Below, in pieces: positions 1-8,517 of a stretch of 64,000 nt of DNA (position 1 is its first letter; every line of letters starts with the position of its first letter). The DNA is from Deltaproteobacteria bacterium (GTDB lineage: Bacteria > Myxococcota_A > Polyangia > GCA-2747355). The stretch covers positions 434,001 to 498,000 of the forward strand of contig JACKDQ010000002.1 of the NCBI GenBank assembly GCA_020633415.1, read 5' to 3'. A model generated the notes under the pieces. That model made no database searches and was not told the origin of the DNA. It was given only the letters and a program-made list of their open reading frames with translations. A program made the position numbers and the translations under genes.

Positions 1-414
1 TTCCGCAACGACACGCTGCCCGAACATGAGTCGTTGATGCTCGTTCCGCCACCGGGAATCAGGGGCGAAAAGTGGTACGTGACAGCAACGATCCGCGCCG
101 CCATCGTAAGCGCCGAACAGAACGCGCGCGCGGCTCACGCACGATCTGGTAGGCCATTTGAGGGGAGACGGGCCGTTCGCCGGACGAGTTGCTTTCGCCA
201 ACCCAATTCGCTGCAGCCAAGCAGGCGACTCAATCCGCGCATCAAGTGTCACGACCTAGAGCTGCGCAAAGCCGCAAAGGCAGCATTGTCGGCTTTTTGG
301 TGCGCTTACTACGGCGCTCTCTTCGAGCTGCGTCGCGGGAATCGCACCGTTCGCTTTCCACACGGGACCTGGCGCCTTCGCGTCTACAGCGGCGTCGAGT
401 GCGATTCAGGGTAG
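1..414 (+). pseudogene. Open reading frame entering from the left edge, unassigned
   Basis: One frame is open from base 1 to a TAG at 412-414. The first internal ATG is at 34. The predicted product is Arg-rich with no hydrophobic segment or motif I can name. The last 20 or so residues (FPHGTWRLRVYSG) vaguely resemble the C-termini of some transposase-like proteins, but this is weak. Another frame is also open over much of the same stretch, as expected by chance in GC-rich DNA. It may be the tail of a real gene, a decayed mobile-element gene, or nothing. Confidence 0.18.
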
Positions 415-673
415 CCACCGGAATCCGTTCACCCGTCGGTACTACCTGGCATCCGCCACTGGCGGCGTTGCGGCGTGGCCGCTAGCCCCGACTAGAGCCA
501 AGTCTGAACCCTGACGCCTTGCCCTCGCGCCTTGGCAGCGCATCCCAGAGCGATACTTCGCCCCGGCGACGCCGAAATGCCACCAGCTGCGCGTGCGCTG
601 CAGAAACCTCTCTGAGAGAGTCTCTGTCTTAGGACGGGGTTGTGTGTGGAACGATCTGCTATATGCTGCGGGA
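415..673. other. Non-coding leader ahead of the DUF3311/symporter pair
   Basis: No credible gene is visible. A short perfect inverted repeat (CTCTCT-G-AGAGAG) sits at 608-620, about 55 bases before the DUF3311 start, and could be a regulatory site. I could not assign a convincing -35/-10 pair. The leftward open frames here are shadows. Confidence 0.4.
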
Positions 674-883
674 ATGAGATGGGGTGCGACGCTTCTGGGG
701 GCGTATTGTCTTGTGGCTTTGGCAGCGTTGACCTGGCCGGTATTTCCGACGATCGCAGGAGAACCGCTGCCGCTACTGTGGGGAGTCCCGCGCAACTTAT
801 TCTATAGCGCAGCCTGGATCGTCGTGACATTTGCCGTCGGCGTGCTCTACGAAATCACCCAGCATCGGCGGCGAAAGCGATGA
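674..883 (+). CDS. DUF3311-type small membrane protein, partner of the symporter
   Basis: A 69-residue protein with two hydrophobic segments (starting MRWGATLLGAYCLVALAALT, then a segment around FYSAAWIVVTFAVGVLYEI) and a basic C-terminal tail (HRRRKR). DUF3311 proteins are typically encoded immediately before a sodium:solute symporter, as here, and are thought to be small partner subunits. The frame is open upstream to 593, but the ATG at 674 begins the family-like sequence and avoids an unlikely Arg/Cys-rich extension. The stop overlaps the next start in ATGA (880-883), so the two genes are probably translationally coupled. Confidence 0.75.
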   Translation: MRWGATLLGAYCLVALAALTWPVFPTIAGEPLPLLWGVPRNLFYSAAWIVVTFAVGVLYEITQHRRRKR

Positions 884-2364
884 CCTCCTCGACGGTCGTC
901 GTGGCCATCACGCTGGCCTACCTGGTAGCAAGCTTGGTCATCGGACTGCTCCCAGCCGGCAAGGCGAGCAGCTCAGCAACGGGATATGTGGCGGGCGACA
1001 GGTCTATGGGACTGTTGGTGATGTACTTCATCACCGGCGCGACGATCTTCTCGGCCTTCGCCTTCCTTGGGGGCCCAGGCTGGAGCTATTCGCGCGGCGC
1101 CGCATCGTATTACATCCTCGGCTACGGAACGCTCGGCTTCCTGCCGTTCTATTTCCTCGGTCCGCGCGCCGCTCGCTTGGGTAGGCGATTTCAGTTCGTA
1201 ACCCAAGCGGAGATGGTCGCCGCCCGCTACGAAATGCCCAGCCTGGCGATCACCATGGCCGCGATCAGCACCGCGGCATTCATCCCTTACCTCGCCCTAC
1301 AAATCAAAGGTGCCGGGTACGTATTGAACACCGTCACCCGCGGCGGAATCAGTCAAGAGCTCGGCTCGGCGGTCGTCTACGGTGTCGTGCTGCTTTACGT
1401 CCTCAAGAGCGGCGTACTCGGCGTCGGCTGGACAAACACTTTTCAGGGCCTGCTGATGATGGCCCTGGCCTGGACACTTGGCCTCTATCTGCCCCGTCGC
1501 CTTTACGGCGGCATCGGCCCGATGTTTGCGCAAATCGCACGAGCTCGCCCCGAGCTGCTGCGTTCGCCAGGCCTCGCCTCCACTGGCCAATCTTGGGGCT
1601 GGGGCCCCTACTCTTCCGCCGTCATCGTCTCGACCGTCGGCTTCTCGGTTTGGCCACACACCTTCATGAAAGCGTTCTCGGCGCGCAGCGAGCGCACGAT
1701 TCGCCGCACGGTGGTGCTCTATCCAACCTTCCAGCTCTTTCTGATTCCGCTGTTTCTAATCGGCTATTGTGGTGTGCTCTTTGCCACCCAACCACCGCGC
1801 GCCGACCAAGTACTGCCCTTCATCCTGATGTCGCTCGACATGCCTTCGCTCGTCGTCGGCATCTTTTGCTCCGGAGCCCTCGCCGCTTCGATGTCCTCCG
1901 GAGACGCGATCGCCCACGCCGCAGCCTCGATCGTCGTACGTGACGGATACCTCTCGCTCAGCAAGCGCACGCTCTCGCCGATTGCCGAACGGCGACTGAT
2001 CCGCTACGTGGTCATCGCCGTGATGGCCACGTCCTACGCCGTCGCCGTGCTTTATCGCGGCTCACTGGTCACCCTACTGCTCTCAACTTACGGCGCAGTC
2101 GTCCAGTTCGCCCCGGCCTTGGTCGCCACCCTCTACCTCCGACGGGTCAGCGGGCGAGCACTGCTCAGCGGTCTGCTGCTCGGCGGCGCGCTCACTGGAG
2201 CCTTCGTGATCAGCCCCGATTTGCGCCCCTGGGATCTTCATCCCGGGCTGTACGGACTCACCGCGAACACCTTAACCCTCGTCATCGGCTCACTCGGCCA
2301 CCGTCCGTCGCAACACGCACAGAACTACCTCGCGACCGCGGCCACGCCCCCCGCAGAGGATTAG
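880..2364 (+). CDS. Sodium:solute symporter family (SSS) transporter
   Basis: A 494-residue polytopic inner-membrane protein with about a dozen hydrophobic segments, the usual size for the SSS (SLC5-like) family, which couples solute uptake to sodium. Family-like stretches include YVAGDRSMGLLVMYFITGAT near residues 32-51, FLGGPGWSYSRG near 63-74, and SGALAASMSSGDAIAHAAAS in the second half, corresponding to the small-residue helix near the sodium site. The preceding DUF3311 gene overlaps it by 4 bases. The substrate cannot be read from sequence; DUF3311-linked members include organic acid and pantothenate-like carriers. No catabolic gene adjoins to help. Confidence 0.88.
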   Translation: MTSSTVVVAITLAYLVASLVIGLLPAGKASSSATGYVAGDRSMGLLVMYFITGATIFSAFAFLGGPGWSYSRGAASYYILGYGTLGFLPFYFLGPRAARLGRRFQFVTQAEMVAARYEMPSLAITMAAISTAAFIPYLALQIKGAGYVLNTVTRGGISQELGSAVVYGVVLLYVLKSGVLGVGWTNTFQGLLMMALAWTLGLYLPRRLYGGIGPMFAQIARARPELLRSPGLASTGQSWGWGPYSSAVIVSTVGFSVWPHTFMKAFSARSERTIRRTVVLYPTFQLFLIPLFLIGYCGVLFATQPPRADQVLPFILMSLDMPSLVVGIFCSGALAASMSSGDAIAHAAASIVVRDGYLSLSKRTLSPIAERRLIRYVVIAVMATSYAVAVLYRGSLVTLLLSTYGAVVQFAPALVATLYLRRVSGRALLSGLLLGGALTGAFVISPDLRPWDLHPGLYGLTANTLTLVIGSLGHRPSQHAQNYLATAATPPAED

Positions 2365-2398
2365 CCACAAATTGCCACTGGCAACGAGCGCGAGAGAG

Positions 2399-2427
2399 AA
2401 TGCCTAGCGCGAGGCGTCGACCGACGA
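2399..2427 (+). repeat. Direct repeat, left copy, flanking the PoNi gene
   Basis: This 29-base stretch matches 3365-3393 at 27 of 29 positions. The core of 19 bases (GCGAGGCGTCGACCGACGA, 2409-2427) is identical. Weaker similarity continues about 30 bases to the left, from about 2366, with one gap. It begins just after the symporter stop codon. Confidence 0.7.
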
Positions 2428-2501
2428 TGAGGTTGCGGTGCGTGTGCGGTTTGCGGTCGGATACTGCTACGCTCGCTTGAGGTTGGATCCGGTTGTCGTG
2501 G

Positions 2502-3275
2502 CTATCCGGCTTTCCAGTGGACCATGTCATACGGATAGTATTGCTGGTCTTGAAGGGACGAGTCGTCCAGAGCGAGGATTTTCGCCAAGGCGCCGCTTTC
2601 AAAGCTCCAGTAGCCGGAATGAACATTCGGCCTGCTCTTGTGCGAGCCGTGCCAACCTGCGTCCGAATGTCCTCTGTACCATTCCTGGGTGAGGTACTTT
2701 GCCAGGCGCCGCACGGCGCCTTCCTTGTCCGTTTGCGCCGCCGCGATGACCTCACCCGTCGCTCTATAGGGGTTTTCATGCGCGAATTCTGGGCTGTGTT
2801 TGCTGTAGCTGGAAAGTCTGTGCCGCAGCAGAAAGTCGACCAGAAAGTCGTTCAAATGACTGCCGGCAACTAATTTGCTCAATCTTTCAAAACACCGATC
2901 GTCCATCTCGAGCATGATGCCGATCGATAAGATCCAGACCATCTGAACGTATCCAGACTCCGCCTCCCAGCATTGCTCCATCATGGCAATGCTGGATTCG
3001 ACGTCCTGGACCAACGACACCGGGTCGAGGCCGGATGAATATTTTGCCTTTAGCAGGCTGATTTGATCTGTCAGCAGGTCGAAATATTGGTCCCGAAGCC
3101 GCGTCGGACTCCAGTCCTCTCTTATCTCTTCCAGGTCTTCCCGGATGTAGGCTTCGCGCTTTTCAATGATCTCCCGATAGCCTTCATAGGTATTTAGTTC
3201 ATCTCTTATTTTCACTGTCACGCCATCCCCAAAGCGATTCAGGGCGAATCTGAAATCATCACCCATTTCTGCCAC
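2502..3275 (-). CDS. PoNi-type immunity protein (DUF1910/DUF1911)
   Basis: A 257-residue soluble protein with no signal peptide. The N-terminal half is helical and charged, as in the DUF1910 (PoNi N) domain. The C-terminal part carries the DUF1911-like signature: SGYWSFESGALAKILALDDS followed by QQYYPYDMVHW. PoNi proteins neutralise PoNe nuclease toxins delivered by type VI secretion or other polymorphic toxin systems. No PoNe toxin, VgrG, PAAR, Rhs or LXG gene is in the window, so this is an orphan immunity gene. Base composition is clearly lower in GC than the neighbours, and it is bracketed by direct repeats (2399-2427 and 3365-3393), both suggesting acquisition. The frame starts at a GTG (3275); ATG at 3266 is an alternative. 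Neither has a convincing Shine-Dalgarno. Confidence 0.8.
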   Translation of the reverse strand: MAEMGDDFRFALNRFGDGVTVKIRDELNTYEGYREIIEKREAYIREDLEEIREDWSPTRLRDQYFDLLTDQISLLKAKYSSGLDPVSLVQDVESSIAMMEQCWEAESGYVQMVWILSIGIMLEMDDRCFERLSKLVAGSHLNDFLVDFLLRHRLSSYSKHSPEFAHENPYRATGEVIAAAQTDKEGAVRRLAKYLTQEWYRGHSDAGWHGSHKSRPNVHSGYWSFESGALAKILALDDSSLQDQQYYPYDMVHWKAG

Positions 3276-3364
3276 ATCATTAGTTTTCTGAACACCCTCC
3301 CACTTGCAGCCACGCCGCCGCAGCGGATTTACCGCAAACTGCCCCTGTCACAGAGCGCATATGA

Positions 3365-3393
3365 AATGCCCAGAGCGAGGCGTCGACCGACGA
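3365..3393 (+). repeat. Direct repeat, right copy, flanking the PoNi gene
   Basis: Partner of 2399-2427 (27 of 29 identical; 19-base identical core at 3375-3393). It lies between the start of the PoNi gene and the stop codon of the DUF885 gene. The two copies are 966 bases apart, so the bracketed unit is the PoNi gene plus its short flanks. Confidence 0.7.
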
Positions 3394-3414
3394 CGCGCTG
3401 CCAGCCGAGACAGG

Positions 3415-5136
3415 TCACAGCGCAGGCGAGTCGTCGCCCAACAGCACCCGGCGGGTCACCGAAATCGGCGCCGACCCGCAACAGCCGAGGAACTGATCGT
3501 GGAAGCGACGCTCCGAGTATGCTGCACCCAACTTCTTGCGATAGTCGTCGCGCAACTTGACGATCATCAACTTGCCCAGGGTGTAGCTCAAGTACATCGG
3601 ATCGAAAGTTCCGCGTCGCGCCTGCTGCATCGCGCTCGCCTCGTCGGTGAACGCCTTCGTGCGAAACAGTTCAGCGGCTTGCTCGACCGTCATTCCTTCG
3701 GTATGCAAACCGATCGCCGCAACAAACCGCACGTTTCGCAACAGCGCGTTGAGCAGCTGACCAATTCGCACCTTCGGGTCACCATCCAGCCCGTGTTGGA
3801 GCATCAACTCCTCGGCATAATGCGCCCACCCCTCACCGCGCGCGTAGCCGCCAAAGCTCTTGAGGATCGCGGAATGCTGCTGTTTCCCATGAAGATGATC
3901 GAGGAAATGCCCCGGCCACAGCTCGTGTGCTGTCACGAACAACAAATCGACCGTCGCCGGCAGATACTGCTTTTGTTGCGCGATCGGCCAACTCGGGTCG
4001 GGCGGACTGATGTAGTAAAATGATGGCAACGCCTTCGTTTCGAACGGGCCGGCGCTATCGAGGAACGCCGAATTCCAGCGCATGAACGCCGGCGTCGCTC
4101 GCACCTCAACCACGTCATCACTCGGGATCGACACCACATTGCGCGCAACGAGTAGTTTGCGCAGCCGCGCCCCTTGCGCAGTCGCGATAGCATAGGCCTG
4201 CTCCGCACTGCTCGGCCGTTCGGCGCTCACCACGGCGATCAGCTCAGCCACCGACTTTTTCGGGTCGATCTGCCGACAAGCTACGGTCAGCGCTTCGAGG
4301 TTGCGCGCCAAGTCACGCTTCGCGACATCCTTCAGTCGCTCCAACGAAACCTTGACGCCTTGCGTTTCGGCCAACATCCGCAGAAACACTGCCTTACCGA
4401 TGGCAAAGTCATCGGTCGCCAACTGCTGCCGCCGTTCGAGAAATGCAGCATGTTCTTTCAGCTGTTCGCGCCAGCCCGCCAACGCTTGGCGCAGTTGATC
4501 GGCTAGCGCACTGGGCAAGTCGCCCAACGCCCTCGGCACATCACTGGCGAAGGCCTGCAAGCCCTTGGTTTGGATCAACGCCACGCTCAGCCACGATCGC
4601 GGCATCCGCTCTGCCAGATTCGCACGCGCCTGAGCCAGATAAGCCGGCGTCGCCCTGGTCAAGGCGATGATCGCCCGCGCCCGCTCGGCTGCCGACGCGT
4701 AAGGACGCGCCACGTACGACACCAAGCTCAGCGGCGACGTGTAGTACATCGGATTCTTCCACGGCGCCTTCAACTCGCTCAGCACGAATAGTTCCCGATT
4801 GATCGTCGACAGCATCACCGCCCGCTCAATCAGCTGCGTTTGGGTCAACGCCGTCTCAGCAAGCGCGCCGAGTTCTGCGCGACGACGCTGCAAGCGAGCG
4901 ATCTCGGTTTGCAGGGCGCGTGGACTGACGTCGGGCAACCGCCCATCAAACCTGTGCAGTCCCAGCTCGACGGCCTCATGAGGGTTCGCGGCCAGCTGTT
5001 CGCGATAGGCGCTTTCGAGCAGCTGCGCCGCATCGGTTTGCTTTAGCACCGCCAAACGCTCTGCCCTAGGTCGACAACCAACCGACTGCAGAGCGCTGAG
5101 GGCCGTTAGAATTAGCACCAAGAGAATGCGCATCAT
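3415..5136 (-). CDS. DUF885 family lipoprotein, putative metallopeptidase
   Basis: A 573-residue protein with a lipoprotein signal: a hydrophobic stretch ending LQSVGC, with Cys at about residue 21, so it is likely anchored to a membrane facing the periplasm. The DUF885 family is helical and resembles zinc peptidases. It carries an HExxPGH-type motif, seen here as HELWPGHFLDH near residue 400, followed by a helical segment with the expected third ligand region (ARGEGWAHYAEEL). The start is one of two adjacent ATGs (5136 or 5133). No neighbouring gene suggests a substrate. The family assignment is good; peptidase activity is inference. Confidence 0.82.
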   Translation of the reverse strand: MMRILLVLILTALSALQSVGCRPRAERLAVLKQTDAAQLLESAYREQLAANPHEAVELGLHRFDGRLPDVSPRALQTEIARLQRRRAELGALAETALTQTQLIERAVMLSTINRELFVLSELKAPWKNPMYYTSPLSLVSYVARPYASAAERARAIIALTRATPAYLAQARANLAERMPRSWLSVALIQTKGLQAFASDVPRALGDLPSALADQLRQALAGWREQLKEHAAFLERRQQLATDDFAIGKAVFLRMLAETQGVKVSLERLKDVAKRDLARNLEALTVACRQIDPKKSVAELIAVVSAERPSSAEQAYAIATAQGARLRKLLVARNVVSIPSDDVVEVRATPAFMRWNSAFLDSAGPFETKALPSFYYISPPDPSWPIAQQKQYLPATVDLLFVTAHELWPGHFLDHLHGKQQHSAILKSFGGYARGEGWAHYAEELMLQHGLDGDPKVRIGQLLNALLRNVRFVAAIGLHTEGMTVEQAAELFRTKAFTDEASAMQQARRGTFDPMYLSYTLGKLMIVKLRDDYRKKLGAAYSERRFHDQFLGCCGSAPISVTRRVLLGDDSPAL

Positions 5137-5191
5137 GGACTGCGATTAGCCCGCAGCCCGGCGACTTGTCAACCGCACTCGCGCCGCAGCC

Positions 5192-7273
5192 TCAATCGCT
5201 CGCCCGATAGAGGTAAATAGCTGGCGTCCCGAGGACGCGTACCACGTGCGCCTGGCGATACGCAGCATCGCTCAACGAATCACGTCGAATCCGCCAGCGC
5301 GCGCCGGCAGATCGCAGCGCCAGATCCTTGGGTAACTGCACCAGGTGATCGACCGACTGCAGCTCGATCGCCACACTATCGCCGGGCTCGGCGTAGCGCT
5401 TCAGATAGTCAAACGCGCGCTTGACCCCTTCACCTTGGGCGAGATCAGCAGCGCGCAGATCCCGACCGGCGAAGCTGGCCAGCGTGTTGCGAAATAGATG
5501 GTAGTACGGGTGGACCAATGCCCCAGCGAAGACGATCCCCACCACGATCGCACAGCTCAGCAGGGTGCGGATCGGCCGACGCGATGCCGAGCGCCGCAGA
5601 ACACTCGCCAAAAATCCAGCAACGTCATCGATGCCCACTGCTGCAAGCAGCAACACCGCGGGTAGCGCCAACGCGCCACAGGTCGCGCTTGCCGCGGGCT
5701 CCCAGACCGACAAGCCCATGACGACCGCGAGCCAGCAGATCAGCACATTTCGGCCAAATGCAGCACCATCGGACCGCGTCGGGAGAGCCTCAGCCCGTGG
5801 CCGCTGCAACATCCGAACGAGCCCTACCCCAAAACCCAACAGCGCAAAGGCGAGCACGGGAAGCGCCGTGTGGAAGCTCAGCTGCTCCCACGCAGGTCGG
5901 CCCTGCGCCAAGCCGATATCGTTTGCCAAGCCGCCGAGCGACAACACCGTACAGCCAGCAACAAAGGGCAACGCGATCAGTGTCGCCGGCAACCGCAGAA
6001 AACGTTGCTCCACGAGCTGACGTGCAACCGTCGCGACAAACAGCGTGCAAGCCAAAGCAGCCAGCGTCGCGCCACTGCGCCAAAGCACCAGGCAAGCACC
6101 GATCACCACCCCGGCCAGAAGATGACGCGCACTATTTTCCGACCAGCGCCGCAACGCATTGGCAACGCATAGCACACCGATCCACATGGCAAGCACGGTG
6201 AGCGGAAATCCGCTGACGACTTGACCGAGCGCGATCTGCTCCGGCGCAACCGCAGCGATCGCGGCCGCAATCAGCGCTATCGGTCGATCGAGCTGCGTCC
6301 AACCAAACACGAAAATTACCGCAACCAGTGCCGACGAGGTCAGCGCAGAAGCCCAGCGCGCCGAGAGAACCGACGCGTCAGCCGCCAGCGCGTCGAGGAA
6401 ATACGGCACAAGCGACGCCGCCTGCAAGTGATCGCTCAGCGCCAGCCAGTCCCCGCTGACCCAAGACAGCAAGCTGCTGCGCGCTTCAGCAAGTGCGCGC
6501 CCTTCGAAGGCAAGCACTTCCAAGTCGGATGCCGTCCAAAGTCGCAGAACCAACGCTGTACCGACCAGCAATATGCCACCGACAACCATCGGTGTCGTCG
6601 GTGAGCGACGGCCAAACCCGCGGAGCGCTTGCTGCAGCGCCTGGCGCCCCACAACCAGCAGTACCAGCAGTACCAGCAGTAATCCGCCGAGAACCAGCTG
6701 ATACAGCATCGTCGCCTGGCGTTTCCCTCCCTGGGCAGCCGCCCGCTGCGAGAGATACACGTCGGCCATCGTCAGCGGCATCGGTGGCATACCGCTACCG
6801 ACCCGTGTCCAAAACAACCGCGCTGCCCCCCCAGTTACCGGCTGACGCCAAATCAGCGCGTGAGCCCCCTGACGCAACGAGAACCGATAGCGTCCAGGGC
6901 TGGCGAGTTGCCCCGCTGCGCCATCGATCGTCAGCACGCCTGGGGCAGCAAAGTCGTACACTCCGCTTCGCGGCGCGAAGATCGCCGTTCGCCAGAGCAA
7001 CGTCGCCGCCCCAGTCAAACGACCGCGAATCAAACGTCGGTCCGGGGCGGGGCGCGGTCCAAGCTGCTGCGCCTCGCCCTGCGCATCCACCAGCAGCAGC
7101 TCGGCACCGTTGTACGCCAGCGATGTACGCAGGCGATAGACCAGCGTCACCAACACCACGAAGGCGAACAGCAGGACGGCCAGATCGACCAGCCAAGCTC
7201 GCCCGCGATGCAGATGTTCCCGCCCGCCCTGCAGATCTTCCCGCCCGCCCTGTAGATGTTCCCGATCGTTCAC
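5192..7273 (-). CDS. Large membrane protein, ArnT/PMT-like glycosyltransferase-type fold
   Basis: A 693-residue protein. After a polar N-terminus made of 7-residue repeats there is one membrane segment (around 28-45). A region of about 130 residues follows that reads like an extracytoplasmic beta domain (PA14-like: SGVYDFAAPGVLTIDGAAGQ). A second block of roughly ten membrane segments then runs to a soluble C-terminus (FDYLKRYAEPGDSVAIELQS). The membrane core resembles polyprenyl-phosphate-dependent glycosyltransferases of the GT39/GT83 type, though I cannot see the usual N-terminal acidic DxD/DE motif, so catalysis is uncertain. No O-antigen or lipid-carrier genes adjoin. Confidence 0.6.
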   Translation of the reverse strand: MNDREHLQGGREDLQGGREHLHRGRAWLVDLAVLLFAFVVLVTLVYRLRTSLAYNGAELLLVDAQGEAQQLGPRPAPDRRLIRGRLTGAATLLWRTAIFAPRSGVYDFAAPGVLTIDGAAGQLASPGRYRFSLRQGAHALIWRQPVTGGAARLFWTRVGSGMPPMPLTMADVYLSQRAAAQGGKRQATMLYQLVLGGLLLVLLVLLVVGRQALQQALRGFGRRSPTTPMVVGGILLVGTALVLRLWTASDLEVLAFEGRALAEARSSLLSWVSGDWLALSDHLQAASLVPYFLDALAADASVLSARWASALTSSALVAVIFVFGWTQLDRPIALIAAAIAAVAPEQIALGQVVSGFPLTVLAMWIGVLCVANALRRWSENSARHLLAGVVIGACLVLWRSGATLAALACTLFVATVARQLVEQRFLRLPATLIALPFVAGCTVLSLGGLANDIGLAQGRPAWEQLSFHTALPVLAFALLGFGVGLVRMLQRPRAEALPTRSDGAAFGRNVLICWLAVVMGLSVWEPAASATCGALALPAVLLLAAVGIDDVAGFLASVLRRSASRRPIRTLLSCAIVVGIVFAGALVHPYYHLFRNTLASFAGRDLRAADLAQGEGVKRAFDYLKRYAEPGDSVAIELQSVDHLVQLPKDLALRSAGARWRIRRDSLSDAAYRQAHVVRVLGTPAIYLYRASD
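7210..7264 (-). repeat. 21-bp tandem repeat in the 5' end of the membrane-protein gene
   Basis: Two units (7210-7230 and 7231-7251) differ by one base, and a partial third covers 7252-7264. They encode the heptads EHLQGGR, EDLQGGR and the diverged EHLHRGR at the N-terminus of the protein. The in-frame 21-bp unit means copy number can change without breaking the frame. Confidence 0.75.
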
Positions 7274-7302
7274 CGATTCAGCCGAAATCCTGACGCACGC
7301 GG

Positions 7303-7602
7303 CTAGCCGAGGCGAAAGAGCTTTTGGACCGCCCGATCAACGACCCAGCTGCACTTCAGTCCAGCCGGAAAGACAACCAGGTCACCTGCGCCAAAGCGCG
7401 TCTCCTCGCCGTCCGCTGCGCGAACGGTCACATCGCCCGCCTGTATATACGCCGTCTCTCGCTCGTCATATTGCCAATCGAAGGTGCTGGCCTCACAGGA
7501 CCAGCTCCCCCAGCTGTCGACGCTCAGTTGCGCAAGCTCCTCAGCAGTCGGCCGAGAAACGGTGATCCCCGAAGCCTTGATTCCCACAGCATGCCTCTTC
7601 AC
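7303..7602 (-). CDS. Small cupin-domain protein (DUF861-like)
   Basis: A 99-residue single-domain beta barrel. The sequence ETAYIQAGDVTVRAADGEE, then RFGAGDLVVFPAGLKCSW and a terminal KLFRLG, matches the cupin_3 (DUF861) pattern found in EutQ-like and ureidoglycine-aminohydrolase-like proteins. The classical cupin metal-binding histidines are not obvious, so it may be non-catalytic or use other residues. Start is GTG at 7602. The gene is followed 30 bases later by the leftward membrane-protein gene but shares no evident function with it. Confidence 0.75.
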   Translation of the reverse strand: MKRHAVGIKASGITVSRPTAEELAQLSVDSWGSWSCEASTFDWQYDERETAYIQAGDVTVRAADGEETRFGAGDLVVFPAGLKCSWVVDRAVQKLFRLG

Positions 7603-7746
7603 GGTCGGTCACTCGCCAACCACTTGCATTTTCGGGCCAGTATACCTGGCGTGCACAGCACCAGGCGCAAAAATGCAATTGGTTTCGAGGCTGATGGCTA
7701 GACCTGGCCAACCGGTTGTGGGACTCTGTGTGCTATAGACGCGGAC

Positions 7747-8478
7747 ATGATGACCCTGCTTTGGACCACAGCGATCATCGCGCTTATTCACACGCTGGTG
7801 GGCGTTGACCACTACTTGCCTTTCGTTGTCTTGGCGCGCGCCGAGAACTGGAGCCTCAAGCGAACGCTACTCTGGACGGCGATCTGCGGGCTCGGACATA
7901 TCGCCAGCTCGGTAGCAATCGCCGCGCTCGCCGGCGGCCTCGGATGGACGGCGCTAAGGCTTAGCGGAATAGACGCCGTTCGCAGCGATTTTGCCGCATA
8001 CCTTTTGATCGGCTTCGGCCTCTTGTTGGTGATCGTCAGCATCGGACGCCGGCGCCAGCATCACCACAGCCATCTACACCGTCATGCCGACGGAACAGTG
8101 CATAGCCACCCGCATCATCACCGCCATCCTCTTGTGCCCAAAGACGCCGGCGCACAGCTTCAACAGGCCCATGACGATGTCCCGCACAAGGTCGGCCATC
8201 GCAAGCTCCTGTGGGGGCTGTTTGTCGTCTTTGTCCTCGGACCTTGTGAGCCACTGATTCCGCTGCTGCTCGCCCCAAGCATCCAGCACAACGCGCTGGG
8301 TGCGCTTGCCGTCCTGACTGTATTTTCAGCAGTGACGTTGGCTGCAATGCTAGTCGCCGTAACGCTCGGCGTGCTTGGACTGAGCCGCTTGCGACTTCGC
8401 GTACTACAGGGTCGTGAGCACGTGCTGGCTGGAGTCGCCGTAATGCTTAGCGGCGTGCTGATTCTGTTTGGCTTGTAG
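7747..8478 (+). CDS. His-rich polytopic membrane protein, NicO/UreH-like metal transporter
   Basis: A 243-residue membrane protein with about six hydrophobic segments. Segment 1 holds IALIHTLVGVDHYLPFVVLA (residues 11-30), reminiscent of the His/Asp-containing helix of nickel/cobalt carriers and UreH-like proteins. The spacing here is H-x5-DH rather than the classical H-x4-DH. A cytoplasmic loop at about 105-127 is packed with histidines, as in RcnA- and NicO-type exporters where it binds metal. The second half has a conserved-looking FVFVLGPCEPLIPLLLAPS with a buried Cys and Glu. Role is probably transition-metal transport or delivery; direction and metal are unknown. No hydrogenase or urease gene is nearby. 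Confidence 0.65.
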   Translation: MMTLLWTTAIIALIHTLVGVDHYLPFVVLARAENWSLKRTLLWTAICGLGHIASSVAIAALAGGLGWTALRLSGIDAVRSDFAAYLLIGFGLLLVIVSIGRRRQHHHSHLHRHADGTVHSHPHHHRHPLVPKDAGAQLQQAHDDVPHKVGHRKLLWGLFVVFVLGPCEPLIPLLLAPSIQHNALGALAVLTVFSAVTLAAMLVAVTLGVLGLSRLRLRVLQGREHVLAGVAVMLSGVLILFGL

Positions 8479-8517
8479 CTCGCGCCGATTGCGAGCGAAT
8501 GGGTGGAGGCGGATCAG

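Noticed and set aside
3304..4023. Rightward 239-residue open frame
   Set aside because: It is antisense to the DUF885 gene and gives Arg/His-rich, motif-free sequence; a shadow of GC-rich coding.
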